This document shows, piece by piece, positions 8,853-19,662 of a DNA stretch of 64,000 bases (within the stretch, counting starts at the first letter, position 1; the number at the start of each line of letters is the position of its first letter). This DNA comes from JBFMHP01 sp040752855. GTDB lineage: Bacteria; Pseudomonadota; Gammaproteobacteria; RBG-16-57-12. The DNA is taken from NCBI GenBank assembly GCA_040752855.1, contig JBFMHP010000026.1:1-64000 (forward strand). The letters are read 5' to 3'. A program made the translations under genes and the position numbers. Below the pieces are notes generated by a model, which searched no databases, was not told the origin of the DNA, and worked only from the letters and a program-made list of their open reading frames with translations.

Positions 8853-9206
8853 TTAATGTCTGGCGCGTGGCTTGGCCGGAAAGCTGATCAGGCACGCCTG
8901 CTTTTCCCGCCGCGGCTCGCGGGCGTACAGCTCATTGATGGCTTCGCGCAAACCGTTTTCACCCACGAAGGAGTCCCACATCATCTGGCTGATGCGCACA
9001 CAGGCGGCCATCGGATTGGAGGCGCGTTTACGCTCGATGTCCACCCGCCATTGCAGACACCGCAGCCTGCGCTGCTGCGCCGGCGCCGCCTGCGAGATGA
9101 ACTCTTCGAGCAGATTCCGACGCCGCGCCTCGAAGGCCTCCGGATCATTGCGCGCCAGCTCGACCCAAGCATCAAAATCAATCAGATCAATACGCATATC
9201 GAGCAT
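8853..9206 (-). CDS. DUF3135 domain protein
   Basis: A 117-residue cytosolic protein whose core (DFDAWVELARNDPEAFEARR, then QQRRLRCLQWRVDIERKRA and NPMAACVRIS) matches the DUF3135 family of small helical proteins found in gammaproteobacteria. No function is established. The start at 9206 follows AGGGG at a good distance; a longer in-frame version starting at 9278 has a Cys/Gly-rich beginning unlike the family and is rejected. Confidence 0.8.
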   Translation of the reverse strand: MLDMRIDLIDFDAWVELARNDPEAFEARRRNLLEEFISQAAPAQQRRLRCLQWRVDIERKRASNPMAACVRISQMMWDSFVGENGLREAINELYAREPRREKQACLISFPAKPRARH

Positions 9207-9515
9207 GCCACCCCTGAAATTTGCCTTCGCGATTGCTGCGTCACCTCCGCAGCAACATCCATCGCCACAAAATACCATAAATTTAAAAACACAACAAATC
9301 CGCCCGGGCTTTCTTCGCGGCTGACACCACGCTCGCTATCAAATTCACGCTTCCCATTTCATTGTAGTTTAAGTTCTAATTCATATGCTTGCCCACACAG
9401 CAGACCATTATCATACGGCCATTAAATAACCTGAGATAAATGCCGATCTACCCACGGCAAACCGCTGCCTGCGAAACGCCGCGCAAGAATCAAACACAAA
9501 CAACGAGGGGACCTC
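9207..9515. promoter_or_regulatory. Intergenic region upstream of the porin gene, with a weak promoter candidate
   Basis: This roughly 300-base AT-rich gap holds no gene. A possible sigma-70 promoter on the plus strand is TTGTAG (9362-9367), 16 bases, then TATGCT (9384-9389), giving a 5' leader of about 120 bases. I saw no convincing Pho box despite the porin type. The ribosome-binding site ACGAGGGG precedes the porin ATG. Confidence 0.35.
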
Positions 9516-10628
9516 ATGAAACAAACCACATTTACACTCGCGCTCAGTCTTGCCGCCTTGCCTTCCATCGGCGCCGCCGCGACCTTGGAGGAACTGGAAG
9601 CGCGCATCACACAGTTGGAAGAAGAGCTGGCCCTGACTGCCGACGAAAGTAAAGACAATGCGCGCGCCCTGAGCGATATGGCGACCATCTCCGGGTACGC
9701 CGATGTGGAGTTTTATGACAAAAGCGGCAAAGATAACGATACATCGTTCCGCATCCACCACATCTCGTTGTTCCTGAAAAAGCAGCTCTCGGACAAAATC
9801 CGGTTTTTCTCGGAGATCGAGTTTGAGGATGCGGCCAAGATCGACAACACCGGAGGAAGCAGTTTTAGCAGCGACTCCTTCGGCAAGCTGTTCGTCGAGG
9901 CGGTCAGCATCGACTACCTCGCCAATCCCATGTTGAACTTCCGCTTCGGCCGCTTCTTCACCCCGGCGGGGATCTGGAACATCGACCACTATCCGCCCTT
10001 CGTTCCCACCCAGGAGCGCCCGCTGCACATCCGCAACATGTTCCCGCAGCTCAATGACGGCGCCTTGGTCTATGGGGCGATCGGCATGGGCTCGACCGTG
10101 CTCAGCTACGACCTCTATACCGGCAACGGGATTCAGGATAAAGACCGATACACCAATCCCAAGGAAGACGGCAACGCCACCAAGGCCCTTGGCACGCGCC
10201 TGACCTTTGCCTTCCCCGTCCTGGACCTGACCGAGATCGGCGTCAGCTACCTGAACGACAAGTTCAACAGCGGCAACAGCAAGATCTCGCGCGGCGTGCA
10301 CGCCAAGGCGAAATTCGCCAATGTCACCCTGCAGGCGGAGGGCGCCCATGCCAAGAATTACAACGACACCGCCATCGACAATCTCGGGTATTACTTGCAG
10401 GCCATGTATGACTGGAACCAGTGGACCTTCGGTGGCCGCTACGATGTCTATGATTCAAACCGCAGCGTCGATGATGATGAAACCCTGAGAAAGACCGCCT
10501 TCGTGAACTATCATTTCACCAAGGACGTGGTGGCCAAGCTGGAGTATCATCGCGACAGCAATGACAGCAAGACGCCGAGATCCAGCCGCCTGACCATGGC
10601 CTCCATCGCGGTGAACCTCGGCAACTAA
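9516..10628 (+). CDS. Outer-membrane porin of the OprP/OprO (phosphate-selective) type
   Basis: A 370-residue protein with a 21-residue signal peptide (cleavage after IGAAA) and then a short coiled coil (LEELEARITQLEEEL) as seen in OprP-like trimeric porins. The remainder is rich in alternating aromatic/polar strands (SFRIHHISLFLKK, NFRFGRFFTPAGIW, AKLEYHRDSN) typical of a 16-strand barrel. The substrate cannot be read from sequence; phosphate, another anion, or a conduit role is possible. It lies 22 bases before a gene for a phosphate-binding-like/cytochrome fusion, so both are probably cotranscribed. Confidence 0.8.
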   Translation: MKQTTFTLALSLAALPSIGAAATLEELEARITQLEEELALTADESKDNARALSDMATISGYADVEFYDKSGKDNDTSFRIHHISLFLKKQLSDKIRFFSEIEFEDAAKIDNTGGSSFSSDSFGKLFVEAVSIDYLANPMLNFRFGRFFTPAGIWNIDHYPPFVPTQERPLHIRNMFPQLNDGALVYGAIGMGSTVLSYDLYTGNGIQDKDRYTNPKEDGNATKALGTRLTFAFPVLDLTEIGVSYLNDKFNSGNSKISRGVHAKAKFANVTLQAEGAHAKNYNDTAIDNLGYYLQAMYDWNQWTFGGRYDVYDSNRSVDDDETLRKTAFVNYHFTKDVVAKLEYHRDSNDSKTPRSSRLTMASIAVNLGN

Positions 10629-10650
10629 ACCATCGAATCGGTACTCTAGA

Positions 10651-11616
10651 ATGAAAAAACTGCTGTCGACGCTGTTACTCTCCGCCTCGCTCCTTGCCGC
10701 CGGGATCACCCCGGCGGCCGAGGACCGGGTTGTCGTCATCGTCAATCAAGAAAACAAACAGGCCCTCGACCTGAATCAGATCAAGCAGATCTACAACGAC
10801 CAGATGACCACATGGAAAAACGGGCAGACGATCTGGGTGCTCAATCTTCCCGCGGAAGATCCCGCGCGCGAGATCTTCTCGCAAGAGGTGTTGGGCATGT
10901 CGGCGCGCGACGCCGCCGCTCAGGAATCCAACCGCAGCATCACCAACACCGCGAAGAATCCGTCCAAGATCAAGCGCGAACGTTTGGTGGTGGCGATCGT
11001 CGCCAAGCGTCCCGAGGCCATCGGCTATGTCTACGAGAGCAGCATTGCGGATAAGCCGGAGGTCCGCAAGGTGCTGGTGCTCGGCCCGGCCACGGCATCG
11101 GCGCCCGCGCCGGCCAATCCGGCCCAGACAATGGCGCCGGTCATCATGAGCGAAAAGCCGCCGGCTTCCACTCCGGTTCCCCAGCCCGCCGCCAAATCCG
11201 CCGCGAATCCGTTCCCACTGAAACACGATCCAAAGGCCGTGGCAGTGTTGCAAGACCCCAAAGAGGCCTTGGCCGATTTCCCGCTCGATGCCTATCTCCA
11301 AGTCGACTGGGCCATGGCCATGAAACAAGGTTTGTTACGGCCAGCCGGAGTGCTCAAGGGCAAGGACAAAAATGACACCCTCGACCTCGACAGCCTGATG
11401 AAAGACACCGGCGACATGCGCCCCGTGGTGTTTTCGCACCAGACGCACACCCAATTGCTCGACTGCGCGGCCTGCCACCCCAAGCCGTTCGAAACGCTTA
11501 GCAATGCCACCCCTGTCAACATGAAAGCGATCATGAACGGTGAATACTGCGGCCTTTGCCATGGCAAGGTGGCCTTCCCGGTCTCCTCCTGCGACCGCTG
11601 CCACAACGGCGGTTGA
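10651..11616 (+). CDS. Fusion of a PstS-like binding domain and a c7-type trihaem cytochrome domain
   Basis: A 321-residue exported protein with a signal peptide to about residue 23. Residues 25-145 resemble the short PstS-like substrate-binding proteins (LNQIKQIYNDQMTTWKNG, then ARDAAAQESN and EAIGYVY). A Pro/Ala-rich linker covers 146-185. The C-terminal region (about 255-321) carries FSHQTH and three haem motifs CAACH (272), CGLCH (300) and CDRCH (314), as in the c(7)-type trihaem domain family. Presumably it is periplasmic and could couple ligand sensing or an outer-membrane porin to electron transfer. The porin gene lies immediately upstream. The combination of domains is, to my knowledge, unusual. 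Confidence 0.8.
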   Translation: MKKLLSTLLLSASLLAAGITPAAEDRVVVIVNQENKQALDLNQIKQIYNDQMTTWKNGQTIWVLNLPAEDPAREIFSQEVLGMSARDAAAQESNRSITNTAKNPSKIKRERLVVAIVAKRPEAIGYVYESSIADKPEVRKVLVLGPATASAPAPANPAQTMAPVIMSEKPPASTPVPQPAAKSAANPFPLKHDPKAVAVLQDPKEALADFPLDAYLQVDWAMAMKQGLLRPAGVLKGKDKNDTLDLDSLMKDTGDMRPVVFSHQTHTQLLDCAACHPKPFETLSNATPVNMKAIMNGEYCGLCHGKVAFPVSSCDRCHNGG

Positions 11617-11924
11617 TCCCGACGCTCCAGCTGCCTCCGCCCGTGCCGGGCAGCGGCCTCCGCATGCAACACCCCCGCTCCCAATCCTTAAAGAATAGCG
11701 GCTAATTGTCGATACCAGATTGATTCGAGAGTGAATTCTCGGTCATCGCAATAGCAGCCCTTGTTGTTACGGACACAGACGCTAGGAGGCCTTAGATTGC
11801 TCGCCGCCCAAAACCGCATCACTCACTGCCATGAGCCCGCAATGCGCGGCCCCGCGCGACACGCCGGCGGCACGGCTTACCGCGCGCTGTCGTGGTGGAC
11901 CACGGTCCCGCAATGGAAGCGGTG
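11617..11924. other. Intergenic region before the hybrid histidine kinase gene
   Basis: About 300 bases without a gene. No clear terminator after the cytochrome fusion and no strong promoter are visible. Short imperfect inverted repeats occur (for example GAGAGTGAATTCTC near 11730), of unknown meaning. Confidence 0.4.
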
Positions 11925-14900
11925 ATGAAAAACCGCGGCACGGCCTCCCCGGGCACAGAACCGCCGACCACCGAAGGCCAGCCGGCCCCGAACGCCTCTC
12001 CTGGCGCGCCGCGCCGGCAGATCCCCATCACCCACCTCATGCTGGGCAACATGCTGGTGATCCTGATCGTGGCCATCATGGCCGGCAGCTATATCCTCAA
12101 GGCGCTGGATCACAGCCTGGAACATGTCGACGTCAGTCTGGCGCAGGCCGACCATAACGCCTTGGATGTCAGCGATTTCACGAACAAGAACCTGCCGATC
12201 ATCCGTCACCTCAACGCCTTGGATGCCGCCATTCTGGAATTCACCTTTGAGTTTGACCTCATCACCATGATCGAAAACTACAATGCGCGGCGTTTGACGG
12301 AGCGCTCCAAGGCCATCAGAAACGAGGTCGATGCCTTGATTAGGATCGGTAAAAACCATCTCGCGGAGCAAGACCTCCGCGACATCATCAAAGCCACCCG
12401 TGCGATGGAACACATCACGCAACAGGTCGCATTGGCCCGCAACTCCGCGGAACTGCGCGCCTTACTGTCGGACTATGAGGGCGTGCTGGTGGATCTGACC
12501 ACCACATTCGACGAAATCAATCAAAAGATCCACACCCTCAGCCAAGACCTCGCCGCCGACGCCGCCGTCGACACCCAGATCGCGCACAACAATCTCACCC
12601 AACTGAAAGCGCTTCTCTCGCTGATGGGCGACTCCGTGGTGTGGACCTTCATCGCCCTGGTCGGCTTGGTAGCCGCCACCAGTGTCGCCTTCAACTGGCT
12701 GTTGTTCCGGCGCTTAGGTATGGTGGTCGACTACTCCCGGAAGATCGTTGCGGGCGATCATCACGCCGAACTCAAAATCACCGCGCAGGATCACATCGGC
12801 GACATGGCCCGCGCGGTGCAGGATATGGGCCTGAACCTCTCGCGATTGCTCGCCGACGCCACGGCGCAGGCGGCACTGGCGCTCAAGGCCCAGGCAGAGG
12901 CCGAACAACAAAACTGGGCCAATGAAAGTATGCGCCTCCTCTCGGAGGCCACCCGCGCCGAGACCAGTGAAATCTCCCTCGCCGAACGCGCCATCACCAT
13001 GCTGGGCAACCGCCTGAACCTGATCGATGCTCAGATCTACCACGGCCAGGACGGCTGCCTATCGCGCCTGTGGGCCCTGCACTCCGGTTCCTGCACCCCG
13101 GAGACGGCAACCGTCAACTTCATCGATGGGGTCATGGGGCATGTGATCTCGTTCGGCCGCGCGCTGCACTTGAGCGGCGAGGAGGCCCTCGATGCCGGTA
13201 GACACCTCGGCTTGAAAGGCGCCACCCCCGGCGCCGACCTGTATCTCGAACCCCTGGTGCAAAAACACGCCACCGAAGGCATCCTGGTCCTGCAAACCCA
13301 GCGGCCGCTCACTGCGATACAACAGACCTTCATCAACCAGGCCGCCACGCACATCGCCATCAGCCTCAACGCCGCCAAACAAATCAAGACCGAGCAGGAA
13401 CTGGCGGTCGAGCGCGAAAAGTACCTGGCGCTGGAACAGCGCAGCAAAGAATTGCAGGCCGCCAAGATCGCCGCCGAGCAAGCGACCCGCGCCAAGAGCA
13501 AATTCCTCGCGACCATGAGCCACGAAATCCGCACCCCGATCAACGGCGTGATCGGCATGACCGACCTGCTGCTCTCCTCCGGGCTGGATGATCGGCAAAT
13601 GGAATTGGCCATGAACGCGCAAACCTCGGGACGCATGCTGCTGACCATCATCGATGACATCCTCGATTTCTCCAAGATCGAGGCCGGCATGCTGAAAATC
13701 GAGACCATGGACCTCAACATCCGCGAGCTGATCGAGCGGGTCGGCGACATTGTGGCCGGCACCGCGCAACGAAAAGGCCTGGAACTGATCCTCGACATCC
13801 CCCCCGACCTGCCGACCGACTACCGCGGCGATCCGGTGCGCATCGGCCAGATCCTCACCAACCTGCTCAGCAATGCGATCAAATTCACCCAGCGCGGCGA
13901 AGTCTGTCTCAGCGTCCACCGTGCCGCCATCGACCAGCAGCTCGCCCTGCGCTTTACCATCCGCGACACCGGCATCGGCATCGCCAAGGAGCATCACCAG
14001 CGGATCTTCGAGGCATTCTCGCAGGCCGACAGCTCCACCACGCGCAAATACGGCGGCAGCGGCCTGGGTCTCGCCATCTGCAAGCAACTCGTCAAACTGA
14101 TGGGCGGCGAGATCGGCCTGGAGAGCGCCCCGGGCAAGGGCACGACGTTCTGGTTCACGCTGCCGCTGCCCCCGCGCACCGCCGCGGGCCCGGCGGCCTT
14201 CGATGCCAACGTCCTCGCGCGCAAGCGCGCCCTCGTCATCAGCGACAGCGAAAGCCTGCGCCACTACCTCAGGAGCGAACTGCTGGCCTGGCAGATCGAG
14301 ACGGACCATGCGGGCACACCTGAAGGCGCCATCGCGCGGCTGCGTTCAGCGAGCCCGCACAAGCCGTATGACTTCATCCTGCTGGATCACAGCCCGAAAT
14401 GCGTGGATCTGCTCGAGCAGATCCACGCCGCGCCCGAAGCAGCGCAGGCGCGCCTGATCCTGATGCAGCCGATCACCGTCGCCGTCGCAAGCCCGTCACC
14501 CGACGCCGCGCGCCACCTGACGCTATCCAAACCCGTGCGGCAGAAAAATCTGTTCGAGGCGCTGAGCGCCCCGCCCTCGCAACTGCGCGCCGCGCCGCCA
14601 TCCCCACACAGCGCCAGCCCCGCCGCGCAATTCGGCCACGCGCTCAGCGTCCTCGTCGCCGAAGACAATCCGATCAATCAAAAACTGGTGCTCAGCATCC
14701 TGGAGAAAACACCGTGCCACGTGACGGTGGCCAATGATGGGCGGGAAGCGGTCGAGCTGTATCAGAAGAAGCATTTCGATCTGGTGCTCATGGACTGCCA
14801 GATGCCGGAACTCGACGGCTATTCGGCCACGGAGGAGATCCGCCGCATGGAAAAGGCCGGGCAGCGCGCACCCGTGCCGATCATCGCGCTGACCGCCAAC

Positions 14901-15437
14901 GCCGTTGCCGGCGACCGCGAAAAATGCCTCGCCTGCGGCATGACGGATTATGTGAGCAAACCCTTCACCCAGCATGAGCTTTTCAGCGCAATGGGCAAGT
15001 GGTTGCGCATGCCGCCCGCCCCGCAAAAACCCATCGCGGCCGAAGCGGTTCCCACACCAGACAGCGCGCCCGCCGCGCAGAGCGGTCTGCTCGACCCGGT
15101 CGCATTGCAGCGCATCCGAAGCCTCGATGAGAGCGGCGGAGCGGCGCTGCTGCGCAAAATCATCGGCATCTTCCTCGACAGTTCGCCCCAGCTGGTGCAG
15201 GCCATCAAAACCGCCGCCGAAACCCTTGACGCCAATGCATTGCGCGCGGCCGCCCACAGCCTCAAATCCAACGCCGCCAATCTCGGCGCGCTGCGCCTGG
15301 CCGAAATCTGCAAGGAACTGGAACACTTGGGCCGCAACAATACACCCGCCGCGGCCGCGCCGCTGGCGAGCGGCTTGGAACAGGAGTACTCCGCCGTCTG
15401 TGCCGCCTTGAAAAACACTCTTCAGGAAGACGCATGA
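11925..15437 (+). CDS. BarA-like hybrid sensor histidine kinase (HAMP-GAF-like-HisKA-HATPase-REC-REC-HPt)
   Basis: A large inner-membrane sensor of about 1170 residues. A first membrane segment (MLVILIVAIMAGSYIL), a helical periplasmic domain and a second segment (FIALVGLVAATSVAFNWLLF) are followed by a HAMP linker, a region of GAF-like length, the dimerisation helix SHEIRTPINGVIGM (His about 533), and the ATPase N box and G boxes (GGSGLGLAIC). Then come a degenerate receiver with LLDHSP, a canonical receiver (LMDCQMPELDGY, Asp about 957) and an HPt domain (AAHSLKSNAANLG, His about 1111). The ATG at 11925 follows GGAAG; an in-frame GTG at 11892 is an alternative start. The stop directly abuts the next start, so the c-di-GMP protein downstream is the likely phosphorelay partner. 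Confidence 0.93.
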   Translation: MKNRGTASPGTEPPTTEGQPAPNASPGAPRRQIPITHLMLGNMLVILIVAIMAGSYILKALDHSLEHVDVSLAQADHNALDVSDFTNKNLPIIRHLNALDAAILEFTFEFDLITMIENYNARRLTERSKAIRNEVDALIRIGKNHLAEQDLRDIIKATRAMEHITQQVALARNSAELRALLSDYEGVLVDLTTTFDEINQKIHTLSQDLAADAAVDTQIAHNNLTQLKALLSLMGDSVVWTFIALVGLVAATSVAFNWLLFRRLGMVVDYSRKIVAGDHHAELKITAQDHIGDMARAVQDMGLNLSRLLADATAQAALALKAQAEAEQQNWANESMRLLSEATRAETSEISLAERAITMLGNRLNLIDAQIYHGQDGCLSRLWALHSGSCTPETATVNFIDGVMGHVISFGRALHLSGEEALDAGRHLGLKGATPGADLYLEPLVQKHATEGILVLQTQRPLTAIQQTFINQAATHIAISLNAAKQIKTEQELAVEREKYLALEQRSKELQAAKIAAEQATRAKSKFLATMSHEIRTPINGVIGMTDLLLSSGLDDRQMELAMNAQTSGRMLLTIIDDILDFSKIEAGMLKIETMDLNIRELIERVGDIVAGTAQRKGLELILDIPPDLPTDYRGDPVRIGQILTNLLSNAIKFTQRGEVCLSVHRAAIDQQLALRFTIRDTGIGIAKEHHQRIFEAFSQADSSTTRKYGGSGLGLAICKQLVKLMGGEIGLESAPGKGTTFWFTLPLPPRTAAGPAAFDANVLARKRALVISDSESLRHYLRSELLAWQIETDHAGTPEGAIARLRSASPHKPYDFILLDHSPKCVDLLEQIHAAPEAAQARLILMQPITVAVASPSPDAARHLTLSKPVRQKNLFEALSAPPSQLRAAPPSPHSASPAAQFGHALSVLVAEDNPINQKLVLSILEKTPCHVTVANDGREAVELYQKKHFDLVLMDCQMPELDGYSATEEIRRMEKAGQRAPVPIIALTANAVAGDREKCLACGMTDYVSKPFTQHELFSAMGKWLRMPPAPQKPIAAEAVPTPDSAPAAQSGLLDPVALQRIRSLDESGGAALLRKIIGIFLDSSPQLVQAIKTAAETLDANALRAAAHSLKSNAANLGALRLAEICKELEHLGRNNTPAAAAPLASGLEQEYSAVCAALKNTLQEDA

Positions 15438-17561
15438 ATGAACAGCACAACTGACAACACGAAAAATGCCCGCGTCCTCATCGTCGACGACGACCTGACC
15501 ACCCGGCTCCTGTTGCGCCAAACCCTGGAGCGCTCCGGCTTCGAGGTGATCGAGTTCGACAACGGCCGCGCCGCTGTCACCTGGTGCCAGGACAACACCC
15601 CTGACATCATCCTGCTCGATGTCGATATGCCGGGCATGGACGGATTCATTACCTGCACCATGATCAGGCAAATTCGCCATTGCCATCATGTGCCCGTGAT
15701 CATGGTGACCGGACTCGACGACGTCACCTCGGTCAATTACGCCTTCGACATCGGCGCCAGCGACTTTGTCACCAAACCGATCAACTGGACCATCCTCGCC
15801 CATCGCGTGCGCTACGTGCTGCGCTCCAGCCTCGCGTTTCAGCACCTTTCGGTCAGCGAAACCCGGCTGGCGAACGCCCAGCGCATCGCCCAAATCGGCA
15901 ACTGGGAATGGGATCTCGCGCGCAATCGTTTCTTTTGGTCGGAGCAGATCTATCGGATTCTAGGCATCCAGCCGCAGGATTTCAGCGGCACCTACGAAGC
16001 CTTCCTCGCGTGCGTCCATCCGGATGACCGCGAGGCGGTGGCCGCCGCCCTCAACCGCACACGCCAAGGCCAGGGCAGCGTCAGTCTCGAGCATCGCATT
16101 CTCGCCGACAGCGGCATCACCAAGCACGTGCAGCTCAGCGCGGAAGCCTGCACGGACGACGAGGGCGCACTGACCCTGCTGGAAGGAACGCTCCAGGACG
16201 TCAGCGAGCGCAAACGCGCCGAGGAGACCATCCGCAACCTGGCCTACTACGACACGCTCACCCAGCTGCCGAACCGGCAATTGTTCATGGATCGCCTCCA
16301 TCAATCCCTGCTCTACGCCAAGCGGCATGACAAACCCGTCGTGGTCATCTCGATCGGACTGGATCGCTTCAAGGACATCAATGAATCGCTCGGCCACAGC
16401 ATCGGCGATGCGCTGTTGCAGGAAATCTCCCACCGCCTCGCCGAGGCGGTGCGCGAGACCGACAGCATCGGCCGCGCCGCGCTCGACGAGAACGATCTCG
16501 CCCGCTTCAGCGGCGACCAGTTCAGCATACTGCTGACCGGCGTCAGCAAGATCGAAGACGCCGCCGCCGTCGCGCGCCGCATCCTCAATGCGCTCTCCGC
16601 CGCCTACATGATCGCCGATCATGAGATCTACGCCAGCGCCAGCATCGGCATCGCCGGCTATCCCGCCGACGGCGACACCACCGAAGTCCTGATCAAAAAC
16701 GCCGACTCCGCGATGTATCACGCCAAGCGCGATGGCGGCAATCAATATCAGTTCTTCACCGCGGCCATGAACGACAAGGCGGTCAAACGCCACAGCCTGG
16801 AATCCAAGCTGCGCAAGGCGATCGAACGTGACGAGCTGGTGCTGTTCTATCAACCCAAGGTGGACGTCGCCACATTGCGCATCATCGGCGCCGAGGCGCT
16901 GATCCGCTGGCGGAGCGCCGAGCTCGGCATGGTCTCGCCGCTGGATTTCATCCCCTTGGCGGAAGAAACCGGCCTGATCGTGCCGATCGGTGAATGGGTC
17001 ATCCACACCGCCATCGCGCAGATCAAACAAATCACGCAGGAGGGACTCGAACCGATCGGCATCGCGGTCAACCTCTCCAGCCAGCAATTCCGGCACGGCG
17101 ACCTCAAAGCCGTCGTCGAAGGGACCTTGCAGCGCTACGCCATCGCGCCGAAATGGCTGGAACTCGAGATCACCGAAAGCGTTGTCATGCAGGACACCGA
17201 CAAGACCATGGCGACACTGCGCGCCTTCAAGGACATGGGGCTCGGCCTAGCGATGGACGACTTCGGCACCGGCTACTCCTCCTTGAGCTACCTCAAGCGC
17301 TTTCCCATCGACACCCTCAAGGTCGACCGCTCCTTCATCCGCGACATCCACGCCGACGCCGATGACGCCGCCATCACCTCCGCCATCATCGCCATGGCGC
17401 ACAAGCTCAAACTCAGCGTCGTCGCCGAGGGCGTTGAAGGCGCCGAGCACCTGGAACTGCTCCGCCAGTACCAGTGCGATTACATGCAGGGCTTTTATTT
17501 CAGCAAACCCCTGCCGCCGGCGGATTTCATGGCATTGCTCAAGAGCAAACAGCAAAACTAA
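15438..17561 (+). CDS. Response regulator with PAS, degenerate GGDEF and EAL domains (c-di-GMP phosphodiesterase)
   Basis: 707 residues: receiver (about 10-130, phosphoacceptor in LLDVDMPGMDGF), PAS (about 145-255), GGDEF-like (about 265-430) and EAL (about 445-700). The GGDEF signature reads SGDQF, so cyclase activity is unlikely. The EAL domain keeps GAEALIRW, NLSSQQF, ELEITESV and DDFGTGYSSLSYLK, so hydrolysis of c-di-GMP is likely. It starts immediately after the stop of the hybrid kinase gene, which suggests that the HPt domain of that kinase phosphorylates this receiver and so controls c-di-GMP. A bidirectional terminator follows. Confidence 0.92.
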   Translation: MNSTTDNTKNARVLIVDDDLTTRLLLRQTLERSGFEVIEFDNGRAAVTWCQDNTPDIILLDVDMPGMDGFITCTMIRQIRHCHHVPVIMVTGLDDVTSVNYAFDIGASDFVTKPINWTILAHRVRYVLRSSLAFQHLSVSETRLANAQRIAQIGNWEWDLARNRFFWSEQIYRILGIQPQDFSGTYEAFLACVHPDDREAVAAALNRTRQGQGSVSLEHRILADSGITKHVQLSAEACTDDEGALTLLEGTLQDVSERKRAEETIRNLAYYDTLTQLPNRQLFMDRLHQSLLYAKRHDKPVVVISIGLDRFKDINESLGHSIGDALLQEISHRLAEAVRETDSIGRAALDENDLARFSGDQFSILLTGVSKIEDAAAVARRILNALSAAYMIADHEIYASASIGIAGYPADGDTTEVLIKNADSAMYHAKRDGGNQYQFFTAAMNDKAVKRHSLESKLRKAIERDELVLFYQPKVDVATLRIIGAEALIRWRSAELGMVSPLDFIPLAEETGLIVPIGEWVIHTAIAQIKQITQEGLEPIGIAVNLSSQQFRHGDLKAVVEGTLQRYAIAPKWLELEITESVVMQDTDKTMATLRAFKDMGLGLAMDDFGTGYSSLSYLKRFPIDTLKVDRSFIRDIHADADDAAITSAIIAMAHKLKLSVVAEGVEGAEHLELLRQYQCDYMQGFYFSKPLPPADFMALLKSKQQN

Positions 17562-17572
17562 ACGACCAACAA

Positions 17573-17608
17573 AAAGGCCCGCATCTTTTCAGATGCGGGC
17601 CTTTAATT
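17573..17608. terminator. Bidirectional rho-independent terminator
   Basis: A perfect 14-bp stem (17573-17586 and 17591-17604, loop TTTC) has T-rich tails on both strands. It ends the plus-strand EAL gene and the minus-strand rpoD/tRNA-Ile2 transcript, which converge here. Confidence 0.9.
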
Positions 17609-17611
17609 TTG

Positions 17612-17688
17612 TGGTGGGCCCGCTCGGACTTGAACCGAGGACCAATGGATTATGAGTCCACTGCTCTGACCAACTGAGCTACAGGCCC
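17612..17688 (-). tRNA. ileX: tRNA-Ile2 (CAU anticodon, lysidine-modified type)
   Basis: A 77-base cloverleaf with encoded CCA: acceptor stem GGGCCTG/CGGGCCC, D arm GCTC...GAGC, anticodon stem GTGGA/TCCAT around loop CTCATAA, variable loop TGGTC and T arm CTCGG TTCAAGT CCGAG. The CAU anticodon could mean Met, but the variable loop, the G-U closing pair of the anticodon stem and the position next to rpoD match E. coli ileX. I therefore call it the AUA-reading isoleucine tRNA that needs TilS. It begins 18 bases after the rpoD stop and is probably processed from that transcript. Confidence 0.85.
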
Positions 17689-17706
17689 GAAACTCCGGCT
17701 GAAGGC

Positions 17707-19584
<1,878 letters not shown>

Positions 19585-19662
19585 GCGACTTACCAAACCT
19601 CTAGAGGACGCGCCAAAAATAGCGCAAAAGTTTAACACACATTGGCGCGAACAGGTATCTGT

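Noticed and set aside
9362..9515. Pho box before the OprP-like porin
   Set aside because: No pair of CTGTCAT-like direct repeats was found.
14523..15893. 456-residue minus-strand frame
   Set aside because: Antisense shadow of the hybrid kinase and c-di-GMP genes.
17612..17688. tRNA-Met (elongator)
   Set aside because: CAU anticodon fits, but the variable loop, the stem pairs and the position next to rpoD match tRNA-Ile2.
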